64,000 nt of DNA from Lepiota brunneoincarnata. Lineage: Eukaryota; Basidiomycota; Agaricomycetes; Agaricales; Agaricaceae. The DNA is taken from positions 94,340 through 158,339 of the forward strand of contig JAEBUN010000057.1 in NCBI GenBank assembly GCA_023014365.1, in the 5' to 3' direction. Shown here piece after piece: positions 25,071 through 36,991 of this stretch (positions within the stretch are counted from its first letter, which is position 1; the number at the start of each line of letters is the position of its first letter). The translations under genes and the position numbers were made by a program. The notes beneath the pieces were generated by a model. The model searched no databases, was not told the origin of the DNA, and saw only the letters and a list, made by a program, of their open reading frames with translations.

Positions 25071-26077
25071 CTATGAATCCAACTCAGTCCGAATACCCTC
25101 CCATGTCCCCACTTCAAAAATCTCCGGCAGCATCTCCCATAGCCTCTCTCGCCCATCTTTGTGCTGCGTCTCGTATTGCCGCTGACAACTGGCACAAATT
25201 TTGAGATTGCTCCATCCATTGTACACCTCTAACGGGTGCGGATTCATTCTTAGCGTCTCAGTATCCCTCCATCCGAGTAGCGGTGGTCGTGGGTGGCAAA
25301 GTGCAGTGCACTGCTCCGAGCGGACAAAGTCAAAGAGAAACACATGCGTCATGGTCTTTTGAGCGTGCCAAAGCCGCTCCTTGCCAGATAAGCACAATGC
25401 CTTGTCCTTCCAAGACAACACCGGGTCATTCATGAGGTCCTCCATGCCGATATGCGTGCAAATGTAATACGCCCAAGGGAGAATCTGCGGAACATTGGCT
25501 TCGCGGGCGAGCGTGATGGCGCGGACGATGTGCTTTGTTTTGTACCGATATTCCGAGATGAGGACACCGTCGCAGCCGGCGAGAGTTGTCGGGAACTTAT
25601 CAAGGAGGATGTTGATACACTTTCGCCTGATCTTCTGCATATCATATTTCGTAGTGATACGAAGAATCCCCGAGATGAAGTCAAGGAGGGTGACAAGGTC
25701 TGCGTCTGGACTCAGATTGTCGAAATAGCTAACCGAGTCAATCAGAGCCGCCGTTTAGCAGGAGAGGTACGTTCTACGCACAAAGGAATATACAGCGTCT
25801 TCATGACATCCTCCACGTCCGCCAGTGAGTCCCCCTCTAACAACACGGAATGACATCCATTGATGATCGGAGCATCCTGTGGTTGTTGCAACGAAAACAT
25901 GGTCCCGAACACCTCAGAGTGTCGACCCAGGACGGACTGGTGAACCCGGAACAAGGTGCGCTCAATGATCAAGATAATCGAGCCATCCTCGAAGTAAAAC
26001 GTTGGGTGTCTCGTGTAGGGCTCGTCGCATTGGGGGGGTTGTGAGTTAAGGTCATCTGGTTCAGATCTTTCAGACAT
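25071..26077 (-). CDS. BTB/POZ domain protein, copy 1
   Basis: Two exons (26077-25782, 25728-25071) encode 317 residues. The BTB fold begins near residue 25: FYFEDGSIILIIERTLFRVHQSVLGRHSEVFGTMF, then DVEDVMKTLYIP and, after the intron, the C-terminal BTB helices ending RRKCINILLDKFPTT. A roughly 180-residue tail carries a Cys/His cluster (CASCQRQYETQH) and GRERLWEMLPEIFEVGTW. This BTB-plus-tail layout forms a large family in Agaricomycetes. BTB domains dimerise and often bind Cullin 3, but a role here is unproven. The neighbour at 26159-27289 is a tandem paralog with the same exon layout and the intron at the same codon phase. Confidence 0.88.
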
Positions 26078-26158
26078 GTTGATGTTTAAAGGCCAACACG
26101 TGAATACGGCGTTACTGTGGTCCGAAGAATAACAAGAGTGATGACTATCTAAAAACGT

Positions 26159-27289
26159 TCAGGGACGAAATGATTGTCTGCTCCGCTGAGACCTAACCTC
26201 ACTACCACTCTCCGAAATATGCTGCTGCTTCCTCAACTCCTCCCAGGACCCAAGCTCAAACAATTCTGGCAAACGCTGCCAGACCTCTTCTCGACCCTTC
26301 TGGTGTAGAGTCTGGCAATGAGCCACACACGTATTACAGACGTTCATTCGATTCCAACCCGTATACTGTCGTAGCGGGTTCGGCGACTTGGAAGCATCGA
26401 GAACATGCCATTCCGCATGAGGGCCTCTGGCCTCGGCGCACAGGAAGGACTGACATGTCGGCGCGCGCTGGAATAGGAGTAGAAAAGAGTGGGAAAGGCT
26501 CATCTCGGCCCACCGCAGCCTCTCCTTTCCAATAAGACATACCGTCTTATCCTTCCATGAAATGTCATGTGGCCGCTGCTTTAGCAGCCGCTTTGAACTC
26601 ATCCGAGCGACGCAGTAATAGGCGTACGGTAGCACTTCGGGTACGTTGTTCTCCTGAGCAAGGAGGACAGCTCGCATGACCGAATCAGACTTGTATTTTT
26701 CTGGAGAGATTTTTGTCGACTTTGCAACATAGTCGGTGAATGTAGTGGGGAATTTGGCTGTGAGAAGGGTTATGCATCGTTGACGAAGTGAGCGAATGAG
26801 GTATTTTGTGCTTAGGCGAAGTATGCCACCCACAAATGTGAGTACTTGATCGAGGTCGGAATCCAATGAGAAATCGTCGAAGTGTCTGTCAAAGCCGTGA
26901 GTTCGGTCGTAACATGGCTGAGATGGCTACACGCACGAGGGATGATAGATAGCATCTAGCAGATCGATGAAATCTTCCTTGGAATCATGAAGCAGCACCA
27001 CTCGACACCCGTCCACCATCTCCTCCTCCGCGAGTGCGGGCTGCGGCAGACTAAACAAGTCCTCGAATACCTCGGAGTGGTTTCCTAATATCGTTTGATG
27101 TACTCTAAACAGCGTCTTCTCAACGCACAACACGATGGACCCGTCGTGAAACCAGAAGTCAGGGTGTTGAGCCGCCATTAACTTCCAGTGCGAAGTTGTC
27201 GAGTCGGGTGATTGCAACAAGGCTAAGCTGTTATCCGGCGAGGAGAGATCGAGGCTGCTGTTTGGCGAGGTGCGGGACATGGTTGACAT
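26159..27289 (-). CDS. BTB/POZ domain protein, copy 2
   Basis: Two exons (27289-26937, 26885-26159) encode 359 residues. It shares with copy 1 the BTB core (FWFHDGSIVLCVEKTLFRVHQTILGNHSEVFEDLF), the phase-2 intron after the last BTB strand (51 nt, donor GTGCGT in both), and the tail signature CNTCVAHCQTLHQKGREEVWQRLPELFELGSW. The N-terminus is longer, with a Ser-rich 40 residues, and the C-terminus adds a basic, Ser/Arg-rich tail. Only 81 bp separate it from the copy 1 start, so the downstream promoter is very compact, or the pair may be co-transcribed. Tandem duplication followed by divergence is the simplest history. Confidence 0.88.
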
Positions 27290-27404
27290 GAGGAACTAAG
27301 AAGAGGAGAGGACAGAACGAGGTGTCCATATCTGTCCCATGAGGCTCAAGTCGTGACAAAACTGGTGGAAAGTGGAGGCTGTGCTCGGGCAGGATCACGG
27401 CCCA

Positions 27405-27410
27405 TTTATA
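27405..27410 (-). promoter_or_regulatory. TATA box upstream of BTB copy 2
   Basis: On the minus strand the sequence reads GGTTATAAATGGG, about 116-121 bp upstream of the ATG at 27289. Position and motif fit a core promoter. Confidence 0.5.
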
Positions 27411-28041
27411 ACCCTGACAACTATCAGCACTATATCACTTCCCCAGTGCCCGAATCATCAAGTCATCGCCTAGCCCCAGCCACCGGCCAACAGCACAACG
27501 ATTGGCTCTCGTCCTCCGAAGTTTTAGTGTCTGCGCGCCCTGACACAACACTTCAATACGGACACCGGCTCTGGCCGTCTTGCGAAGATCAGCCCTCAGC
27601 CTCCTCCAAACATTGAGTTGACCGCTCAAGACCCCCGAATTTACGATAACTTATAGGAATCCCATATGATAGCCAGAGCCCACTCTCATGAAGGCCGACG
27701 TGAGATATCACGTGTCACAAATTGGACAGATCCGTAGATCATTTGCACACGAATCCTTTGCGCTCAGGAGTGCAATTAAGCGCTCCTCAACTGGGTGGAA
27801 TATGTGCAACGACCGATGAGTTTCCTAGAATAGCGCTCCATACCATCTCGAAATGAGGTTATATTACGGTATCCAAAATATATCAAGACCAAAGATCATA
27901 TCACCCCCTGGTTAATCCCTAAATATATAGTGCAAACCCGACATTAAAGGTACATGTACAGCAATAGTGGAAATAGGAAGTTAAACACGGTACAACCACA
28001 AATCATTTCCAAACACCAAGCTGCGAGCGGGTGAATCCTAT
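27411..28041. other. Intergenic
   Basis: About 630 bp between the BTB copy 2 promoter and the 3' end of the proline-rich gene. Only short frames; nothing recognised. Confidence 0.5.
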
Positions 28042-29427
28042 TCATCGAGAAAGAACAGACACATTCCCAGGTTTACCGCCCTCAACCTTGGGCTTCTTCG
28101 GCTTCTTGAGACCTAACTTGACTAGGAGAGGCTTTTTCTTCTTCTCCGGGTAGATGGGTGCGTTCCCAGGTGTCTGAGGCTCGTAGATACCGCTCGAAGC
28201 AGCCGAAGAAGCGGTCGAGATGAGTGGGGGTGGAGATGAAATCGGAGATAGACCAAAGGCGGCGTGCGTCACAGCCGGAGTGGGAATCTGCATAGGCTCT
28301 AAGATTGTGGGCATTGGTAGAGGATGGTTGGTTGGAGCGGCAGGAGGGAACGCAGGTGGGGGATGATTGCTGTGTAATGCACTACCAGGCATGGCGGAAA
28401 CGACCGGGGCAGGAATTTGAATAGTAGAATTCGGGTTAATGGGAGGATACGGAGCCGGGTTGGCATGTACCAGTGGAGGTGGGGGGGATGGTGATGCGCT
28501 ATGATAACCCTGCACATCCTGGAACCCTGCTGAAGAGCCTGTCATGACATGCGGGGGATGACCATAGGGGGGCCCAGGTGCAGGTGCGGGCGGCGGGCTT
28601 GGTGAGTACGTGTGTCCAGGTGGATGGCTGGGACTTTGTGCAGGAGGGGCTGGGCGACCTTCAAAAACGGGCGAAGATCCAGGCGGACCGTGCCACATGG
28701 GGTCCGGTTGAAAGAACACGGGAGATGGACTATTGAAGCCATCGAGCGCCGTGCCACTGGTCGGGATTGGTCTAGCCTGAGATGGTGGATGAGGTGGTGG
28801 ATAATACTGGGGATATTGTAGGGGATAATGAGGGTTTGGGGGGTAGTGAGGATGTGGTGGGTATGGCATGTGCTGGTTTCCCGGCTGATCTTGAGGTGCT
28901 GACATGTCACTGGGACGATTCGGGGGAGGGGTATGAGGATGGCCAGCGTTCGAATGGGGAGGGATTGGAGGACCGCTCATGGTGGGTGGATCCGGTCGCG
29001 TCTCTTCCTCTCGTACCCGCATACTGGCAAACTGCTGTGTCAGTTGGTCCTGCTGGTTGTGACCAGACCCAACGACTTGAGAATGAGGGCCATCTGGCTA
29101 CCATGAGCCTTCCTCTAGTTCTGTGGAGAGCGAAGCACGTACGAATGTACTGCTGAGTACCCGAGGTGTAATTCTGTGTAGGTCCGTTGTAATTATTTAC
29201 CCCATAATCTTGGGAGCGATGAGCCTCTTGTTTAAAGGAGCGGGTGATAGGTACATACGGAAGGACCGATTATCATTCCTCGAGTAATTAGGAGCAATAG
29301 TCGTCTGGTTGTTGTCTCCCGTGACATTCACAGAATTGTTGACTTTATAGTTGTTCATGTCCCCCGTCACATCATAGAACTTTCCTCCGTTGATTTCGAA
29401 ATCGTGTGCACCTTGAAAAAACGGCAT
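28042..29427 (-). CDS. Proline-rich protein with N-terminal INGG/GD beta motif
   Basis: Three exons (29427-29259, 29226-29143, 29093-28042) give 434 residues. The ATG at 29427 gives the start MPFFQGAHDFEINGGKFYDV, in which FxINGGxFxxVxGD resembles a short beta-forming motif often found at the N-termini of Agaricomycete NLR-like and orphan proteins. The repeated phrase VTGDMNN/VTGDNNQ follows, then an Asn/Gln/Tyr-rich stretch, then about 280 residues of Pro/His/Tyr/Gly low complexity. The C-terminus is strikingly basic: PEKKKKPLLVKLGLKKPKKP. Intron 1 as drawn is only 32 nt, unusually short, but both sides stay in frame. No enzyme domain. A weaker relative lies at 31003-31850. Function unknown; a prion-like or scaffold role is speculation. 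Confidence 0.65.
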
Positions 29428-31002
29428 CAGCTCGTCTTTAAGACGGAAGACGAGGGAACGAAGTCGTGAGGGGTTGTTGTGGGTAGCCGGAGACTCGGTA
29501 GGAGAATAAGGGAAGGGACTAAGGCATGCCACATTCGTGTAGCCTTATGATAAGTAGGAGGCTCATCAGACGCAACTGTCAAATGAGGGCGATGCCGGGG
29601 CTGTCAACAAAGAAACAGACGCTCGTACATTGATGGAATTTCCAGTTGGCGATAGTTCAGCGTCTGGTGCCGAGTTTCCGCTTATGGACGGACAATCGAC
29701 ATCCGAACTTCAAGTAACCTCTCATTCAGATACTTGCAACTTGGGCTGCAAACAAATATTTCCCGCTTCGTCTCGTCATGCAACTAACATCGCGCTGTCC
29801 GTGCGTGCGTTAATGAGCGGAGGTTGTACGTTGTTCATAGCTGTCCTGTTCCTGTAAACCACATTGCTGTGCAGCACGTGTAGGCCCAAATGCACGGCTG
29901 TGCCGTGTTTGTTCTATTTGGGACGTGATGCCTTCCCACCGAAGTCTCCGTTATTCCTCAAGTTCTGGCCCCGTCATTGCTCATTCGGAGGACTACTAAC
30001 ACTAACCAGCTAAGATTCACAATTCTTATCTCTTGATTGTTTTGCCCAAGTAAAGACGCCTGTATGACGATCAGATGGCAAAACGAGGCGCCAAATACTA
30101 GTGCGGAAAAATAAATAGAGAGCCGAAGGGCACTTGAAGGATCCGTGCCCCGCGTATTGTAAAGGTTGCAAAATCGATGCCCACAATTCACAATGTTCGG
30201 CTCCATTCATTCGATGGGTGTACAAGTTCCATGACGACCTTTGCTTAGTCGGTGGTGTTGATCAGCACAAAATTTGGACGTAGTACCTACAACGTAATTA
30301 AGCTGCGTTGTGGATCTGCAGTGACACTTGTTGACTAATAATGGCGATCAGGACATCGTCGCCGGGGCATGGTGTTATCACAAAACATCAACGAGGCAAA
30401 ACATTCCAAGATGAGGAAACTCGTTTCCTCATCAATGGATAAGTTATCGAAGCACTAGATGACCTAGCCCGTCTAATCTATACACTCACAAATACTACCC
30501 CTCACCAAACCTGAGAAAATTTTTCTCTACCTTCTCTGCTCAGATTTTCTCCTTGCGCCCAATCCTCGCAAGTTTTTTGCTCCCACCCACCTACTCCCCA
30601 GTGATGTGGTACAGCCACTCGGCATCCGTTTCGGACTGCTCAGTCGGCCCTACCAATCGCTCAGGCCCGGCGGTTTCCTCCCTCAGACTACCTCTCGGCA
30701 AGGCGGCAGCCATTCCCCACTTTGCCTCCTTGCCTGGAGATCCTCTCAGCCCTCACGAGACCATCTCCCGTTAGTCACGTGATAACCAGAGGCTTACGCC
30801 TCCCAGCCGCCGTGTCCTCCGCAACCCAAACAATCGCCCACTGATTGTTTGCACATAACCTCACACCTTCTCACCTAGATAAATTATTCCCACTTTAACC
30901 TGCTAGATATAATGTGCGAAGAATTAACTTATTGACGGGTGACCCAAAACTGGAACTCGAAGTCCAGATACAAGTCCGAGCCTGAGACCAGTGGTAGTTA
31001 AA
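29428..31002. other. Intergenic, about 1.6 kb
   Basis: Holds the promoter of the proline-rich gene and the 3' side of its relative. Frames are short and non-conserved. No transposon signature found. Confidence 0.45.
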
Positions 31003-31850
31003 TTAACCATTTGCGTCATTTCCCCCCTTCTTTACCATCTTCTTGAGTCCAACAAGGAACAGAACCTTGTCCATCGACATTTTCTTTCTCCTCGTCCTCA
31101 TAACTGACCGGCCCGCCTGGGGTACGCTCTCTGACCCAGGAGCCACTGGCGGGGGCAGCCCTTTAGAAATAGGTGTTGCCGCTGGGATCAATCCCGACGT
31201 GTGTTCCGTCATAATCGAAGGGGTAGTAGAAGGGTGGATGAAGACAGATGAGGTTGTCATCGTCGTGGGAGGTGAGGGCTGGCAGGTGAGAGTTGTGCAA
31301 GGTTAGAAGCCCCAGCGTTAGCGACTTGAGAGATTGATAAATGATAATCCCCAGCACGAGGAAAGCCCGACGGACTGGGAGGTGCCTGCTGGTACGGGTT
31401 TACGGGCGGCGGGAATGCATGAAAAGGAATGCCTGGGGGACTCCGGAAATAATATACCGGAAGTGGAGACGGAGAATAGACCATGGACCGGGGAGGGGTA
31501 CCGCTGAGGGTTATAATAACCACCAAACCCAAACCCGGGCGAGGCAAACGGTACCTGGCGAGGTTGGCGGGCGTCGCCCCGCTGGAACAAGGGGTTCTGG
31601 CTTACAAACCTCTCAAACTGGCCTAATGAGTTTTAGATTATGAACTGACCCGACGATGAGCACTGGGATTTACCGAATGGGTGGCTAGTATCGCCTTGAA
31701 TCGTATTTAAGTCTGCAATGAATCTTGAAACAAATGCTAAGATATAAGCGGATGTGGCATGCTATAGGTACGTCGATCCGTCTGGGAGTAATTCGGCTAG
31801 TGATTCGTAAAATTGCCACTGCCGGTAACGTTTTTATGAGGATGGCTCAT
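31003..31850 (-). CDS. Relative of the proline-rich gene, possibly decayed
   Basis: The last exon (about 31003-31290) encodes a Pro/Thr/Ser-rich stretch and a basic end, RRKKMSMDKVLFLVGLKKMVKK, which matches in type and place the KKKKPLLVKLGLKKPKKP end of the gene at 28042. Upstream pieces are Pro/Tyr-rich (GFGGYYNPQRYPSP, MVYSPSPLPVYYFRSPPG) but sit in different frames, so an intron or a frameshift is required near 31490. A candidate N-terminal exon starts at an ATG at 31850 and reads NVTGSGNF, and a further piece reads LNTIQGDTSHPF, like the GD motif of the neighbour. The structure is uncertain. It is either a short paralog with several introns or a remnant of a tandem duplication. Confidence 0.35.
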
Positions 31851-33275
31851 GTTAGATGTCAGTGTCTCGAGGTAGCATATGGGCGAACTGGATGCGGATT
31901 GGGTGCGAGCAATGAAGAAGGTCGAGATAGATGGGGGCCCTGGATATAAAAGAACCCGCAGACATGTAAATTATTCAGTTAGGCATTGTGAGATCTACAT
32001 ACATAACTGCAAATTGTGTTCCCTCCCGCTGCTGATATTGACAGGAGCCGTAAGCCCTGTCCTTACTTCAAATAATCACCTTCGTTGTTCTTGAGAGTGA
32101 GGCTATTATAGCAGATCCGAATTTAACAACCGTGGATGGAATTCATGGGATCTCCTAGTTAGCACAACGGTTCGGATCTCTGGCCAGAGCTGCGGAGGGC
32201 AGAATGTGCCTCACTAATGTCCAAGGGGCCCCGTATCGATCTATGTGGATGACAGTCTGCGGCTCTGGTCGAACAACGACCGACATTCTTGGTAACAAAC
32301 TGGACATTTATCCCCCGCACCAGGATTTCTGTTCCGATCGGGACCTCGTGCCGGGAGCCCCTGACTACTAACAAGTGGCCCAGCCCATTGCCTTCTAATC
32401 GGAGCTGGTCGCTACGGATGCTATGTCTTGTATAATCTCATGTGTTGTCTCGTAGGCGCTGAAGTTTGTGAGAGAAAACCGGGAATAGATACGCAAACTT
32501 TTTTTGCCGTTTCTAAGGAAACATTTGGGGACAAGAACGTGAATCAGTACATAGAAGTATACATACCCGAACCGAGATAGCAGCGCCTTCCCGGTAGTCT
32601 TCAAATTACGAAAGTAGGGTGCTGTTGTCCATCCTGCGAAGATCCATGCCCAGCGAATAAACTATACGGGAAGTGTACTACACGTTTTGCTGCTGCCAAG
32701 GATCAACGCAAGATTGGTCGATTCCCCACATGTTGCCAAATGATGTAGCATCGGTGTAATAAATAATGCCAGATTAGCATGCTGCGAGGTTGCCGTTGAA
32801 TTATTCCTGAGTCAAGATCCCGAAGGGGATGGGGATCCGAGCCCTGTCTACATTTATCCCCTTTGTGTGCGGGGTATCTTCGTGGAATAGCTTTGGAGAG
32901 AACCCGCTCATGGTAGAGTTGGGTTTGGGTATGACCATGCCGGCGTGGGGTACGAAGTCTAGTCACAACGGAGCAACGACGCAGTAAGCTCTTGATTTTC
33001 TGTTATAGATGTTGGTTTTGGTATTTATCGAGTAAGTATAATTCTGGTTCGAGGTCTTATTCTCACGAAGGCGGTTCATCATCAAACAACATCATATCCA
33101 GAAATCAAGGATCATCAATTACGGGTAGCATCAACATGTGAAATCGCTCGTCAGAGGGGAAAGCTGTGCCCGCACCACGTGACAGTACCCATCAAAATCT
33201 CCACATTCATGATTCCCATGGGGGCGTCGCCATTTTTAGTCACCGTGGCACCGTACTCTCATTACGACTTCGACC
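31851..33275. other. Intergenic, about 1.4 kb
   Basis: Lies upstream of both flanking genes, so it should hold divergent promoters. Only short frames. A GGTTCGGATCT around 32169-32179 looks like a tRNA B box but has no matching cloverleaf. Confidence 0.45.
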
Positions 33276-34251
33276 ATGCCTGACCCCAAGCAAATTCCAA
33301 CTGACCAGGAGCTAAAGGCCGCTGGCGCCATCGGCGTCTTTGATAGTAAAGGCCAGCTTGTGCCTTTTTCCTCTATTTATGCCGACCAGAAGGCAATCGT
33401 TATATTCATTCGTGAGTGAATTTCAGTTTAGGGGTTTTCAACTCTCCTGACGCTTGCAGGCCATTTCTTCTGCGGTGTAAGTTACATATGAAACAATGCA
33501 ATGCTTACATTTCTGACCGCAACATGACTAGCGATGTCAGGTTTGGCCCCACTGATTCCATTCAGGACATTCATAATACTCAACTGCGCCTAGGCATATG
33601 TAGAGGAACTGAGCAAGATTCCAAAGGAAAAGCTAGATAGCGCGAATGTCAAACTAGTCGTCATTGGATGTGGGGAGTGGCAGGCTATCAAGAGCTATGC
33701 TGGTAAGTTCTTCGGTGGTCCCGTATCAGGCTGTTCCCCTCATCGCTTCACAGAGACTACCGGATTTAGGGGAGAGGTATTCGCGGAGCCCTCTCGCCAG
33801 ATCTACCATGCTTTCGGGATGATCGAGAAATTAGCAGGGACCCCCGCGGGCGAGACAAAACGCAGTTATGCTACACAAGGCACCGCCAGCGTAGTCCTAT
33901 CCAGTATCTGGGTTCGTTGAAGCTGCCCACTGTTGACAGAAGTATTACTCACCATGGTTTCAGCGGGGACCATTGAAGAACCCACACCTGATTGGTAAAC
34001 AAGGGAACATATATCAGCTTGGTGGTGAATTCATCTTGGGTCCCGGTGAGCCCTAGCTTGTCGTTGTGTCATAGTACTCGCTCTCATGCCTATCACCATA
34101 GAAAATACATGCTCGTTCGCATCTCGAATGCAACATACTGAAGATCGTGAGTTTCGCTTCACTTAATTTCAGGTCGGTCTTGCTGACCCTAGGTCTTCCA
34201 GATGTTGAAGTCGCCGACTTACTGAGGGCCGCCGGAATAGTCGAATCTTAA
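33276..34251 (+). CDS. PRXL2/AAED1-like thioredoxin-fold protein
   Basis: Eight exons: 33276-33411, 33460-33476, 33532-33540, 33594-33702, 33754-33911, 33964-34045, 34102-34146, 34193-34251, giving 204 residues. The protein matches the AhpC/TSA-like family related to human AAED1/PRXL2C. It has GVFDSKGQLVPFSSIYADQKAIVIFI, the active-site run RHFFCGRCQAYVEELSK, LVVIGCGEW, FAEPSRQIYHAFGM and LGGEFILGP. The CxxC pair (CGRC, about residues 50-53) would be the redox centre. The two cysteines are on different exons: the first on a 17-nt exon, the second on a 9-nt microexon coding only RCQ. Both introns have sound GT-AG signals, and skipping the microexon would keep the frame. Expected to act as a soluble thiol oxidoreductase; substrate unknown. 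Confidence 0.88.
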
Positions 34252-35451
34252 GTTAATACATTTGTCGGCTTGGAAATTAGGATGATCGCCTGAGGTGTTG
34301 TGTCACGCCTATTCCACGCAAAATAGGTAAACTCGTATATTCTCCGGACGATGGACAGAAATCAGTACCCAGTCCCGCAAATATATGTATGATGACCGAG
34401 AAAAATCCGCGACACGATCCTCAAGATACACCTCTTCCTTGGTCCAAGTACCGAGATTCTGGAAGGTCAACGACAGAGGCAGACAATACGAGCACCAATG
34501 AATTACATCCCGAGGAAGTAATTTCAGATGCAGATAGAAGGATGGTCACACAGCCGCTGTAACCGTTACAGCAGAAATGAACCTCTAGCTCGCTATCCCC
34601 CACGATACCATCCCAGAACATATGCTATGTAAACTCATTCCCAACATCGAGGAATGGCTAGATGGGGAGCTTCTGAATAATTTGTGATCCTGGAGCGTGC
34701 TCCTGCTTTACGAGCCTGTGGGGGCGAGGATGATCCTCGCTGCCTGAGGCCTTGTGAAACCCGTGTTGCGTTCGAATCTCTGACGAAAAAGTCTAACCTA
34801 ACGCAACCCACAACGGCCCTATAACCTCGAAAGCAACATAAAGATCCCAGAAACTCAACAATTTTCGCCTCCGGATGGTAACTGCCGACAGTTCGCTCCC
34901 GGATCCAACGTCATACTTAACAAACGCAATATCCATCACTAAGGTACTTGGGATGAATATGGATTGAGGATACTGGAGAATTAACCAATCAGAATCAGAT
35001 GTTCCTGAGCAGTGAGATCCGCGACGCCAGTACCACCAGGTGTCTCATCACCTCATCGGTCCCATCACCTATTTATAGTCCCACAAAGTCTCTTTGCGTA
35101 CAATGTGAAATCTGGACCTTGATCTCCACTTCCACACCCGAACTTCTACTTATTTCCGTCGGGACAATCGAGGTAAGTCCCACAACAGTAATCGCCGCAA
35201 CTCCAGATTTACAGGGCCTCTAACATATGCTCACATAGACGAGGGAAAATGGGGAGGGGGGGGGATAAATCGAAAGCTATTCCCAGATTGGCATTCTGTG
35301 CGCTGACTAGAAACGGTACTTTTACTGACTGCAAACGTCAGCGTGGTTTTCTCATAATAACCTCAGTACACATCAATCACGGTACACGCATTCAAAGTAC
35401 AAACAATAATATGTAAGGTAGGTTTGGTATTGTGCCCATCAGTCGGGCCAA
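34252..35451. other. Intergenic, about 1.2 kb
   Basis: Between convergent genes. It contains a G-rich run near 35250 and no convincing frame. Confidence 0.45.
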
Positions 35452-35661
35452 TCAGATGCAGCAGCGCATGCCATTGGCGCAAGGGGTGGGATCATCGTAA
35501 AAGACAGGGCGGAATCCCTTAGGGCAGGCGACCTTCGGAGATGCGACACAACGAGGCCCCCGACTGCCAGCTTGGTCCTGGCAAGATAAGGCATAGGTGC
35601 CAGTTGCGCCGAGGGCTATAATGACCACGAGAGCGGTGAGTGTGTTGGAGATGAACTTCAT
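35452..35661 (-). CDS. Small secreted cysteine-rich protein
   Basis: A single-exon frame of 69 residues starting at the ATG 35661. The first 24 residues are a clear signal peptide (MKF, then a hydrophobic core TLTALVVIIALGATG, cleavage after YALS or nearby). The mature part of about 45 residues has six cysteines (CQDQ, RCVAS, ACPKG, PCANGMRCC), so three disulfides are possible, in a pattern reminiscent of small fungal secreted proteins. Overall arrangement C-x12-C-x7-C-x13-C-x5-CC. No name can be given. Such proteins are often induced in fruiting bodies or during interaction with other organisms. A TATA box lies upstream at a fitting distance, which supports a real gene. Confidence 0.7.
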   Translation of the reverse strand: MKFISNTLTALVVIIALGATGTYALSCQDQAGSRGPRCVASPKVACPKGFRPVFYDDPTPCANGMRCCI

Positions 35662-35803
35662 TGTAACCTGAATTGGTGTGCCACCAGAGTCAGTAAAGAA
35701 AAGATGATGAAGAGACGAGGAGTTGCCCACAAGAGTTGGAAGTGAATCTGGTAGCTGTGAGTGTGACTTGGTTTCTGGAGGTCTGCAGGTCAAAATCCTC
35801 TTC

Positions 35804-35810
35804 TTTTATA
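35804..35810 (-). promoter_or_regulatory. TATA box of the small secreted protein gene
   Basis: Minus-strand TATAAAA in the context ATGTATAAAAGAAG, about 145 bp upstream of the ATG at 35661. Confidence 0.5.
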
Positions 35811-36991
35811 CATCCTATGAGTAGTCCCGTCCAACATGGAGCAGAACAGATCTTAACAAAGCGGTGAAATATCTCCAGAGATATAACTCGCAACAGCCTT
35901 CCATCCGTCCAGTATTGATGAGTCGTGTCTTACAAGATGTTTATACTTACGTTGGTAGCCATGAATATCAATCGCCAAGTAGGTTTGGAATAGCGATGAT
36001 TGATGTCTCCATTCGCCTCGTTTGCTATTCAGGCGCTGTAGCTCGAGAGATGGAAGTCATAATATATAGTAGCTGAAAATACTGCGTGGGGCTTCTGGAC
36101 TCTAAATTCGCACGAGGCCGTCGGGACAACACTTTGAAAATCAAGCCTTACCATATGGCATCGTACAGTCTGAATCGCACTACTTACTGTGCTCTGAGGA
36201 AAGGTATACTTTGGCCGACCAATCCTCCTAAGAAATGCCGATCTGTGAAGCAGGCCCCGCTTCCTGTGGATGGGGATGCGATGCGAAACGTAGCCAATCG
36301 GAACTTGGATAGAACTGTTGGGCATGTTAGAAATGGACGATGCGGACGTGTTCCTTGGCCAATGTACAATGCTATGAGGATCTAATCCTACGTCATATTT
36401 GATTAGTGCTGTCTGATATTTTAGGTTGAAAATCTGGCAGCGAATGGAGCTTCTGTCGAAACAGATTCTCGAACAGGCCGGAGTGGGAAACCTGACAGTT
36501 GATGCTGTCAGTACGTATTGTTTCGGTGGTACAACATCTAAACCCTCCAGGTGCTAAATATTTAGGAACCAATACCCGAAATGTCACCTTGGTGTGGGTA
36601 TGCTCCTAGTGGCAATGGTGTGCGGTCTGCAACAGGATTCTGGCCACTGACAATGATCACTTTGTAGTCACCAGTGTCCAACATTAAGGCCACTTATGCA
36701 AAGTCCAGAACAAGAGGGGAGTCTTTGGGCTGTACATGAGACCTCTAACACAAAGTGGAGTTGGGTGAGGTTTAGCAGAAACAAATAACAACCTGCTTGA
36801 GGTTCATTTCCCCAGTTTACTTAGGGTTATCTTCCTTGTTACAGCAAAGATAACCATTGATAGAGCTTATTTTGCATTAGCATGCACAGGAGCAGGTTGA
36901 TGTGCTGTACAGAGCCCCTCCAATGGCTGATTCCCAGTGCAATCTCACAGCAATGAATGCAAGAATGCTGAGGACTGGCTATCCCACCCTG
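35811..36991. other. Intergenic, nothing recognised
   Basis: About 1.2 kb without a convincing gene. It leads into the repeat-rich block. Confidence 0.4.

Noticed and set aside
32159..32230. tRNA-like stretch with GGTTCGGATCT
   Set aside because: The B-box-like motif comes too early after a weak A-box-like TAGTTAGC, and no acceptor stem closes; not a cloverleaf.
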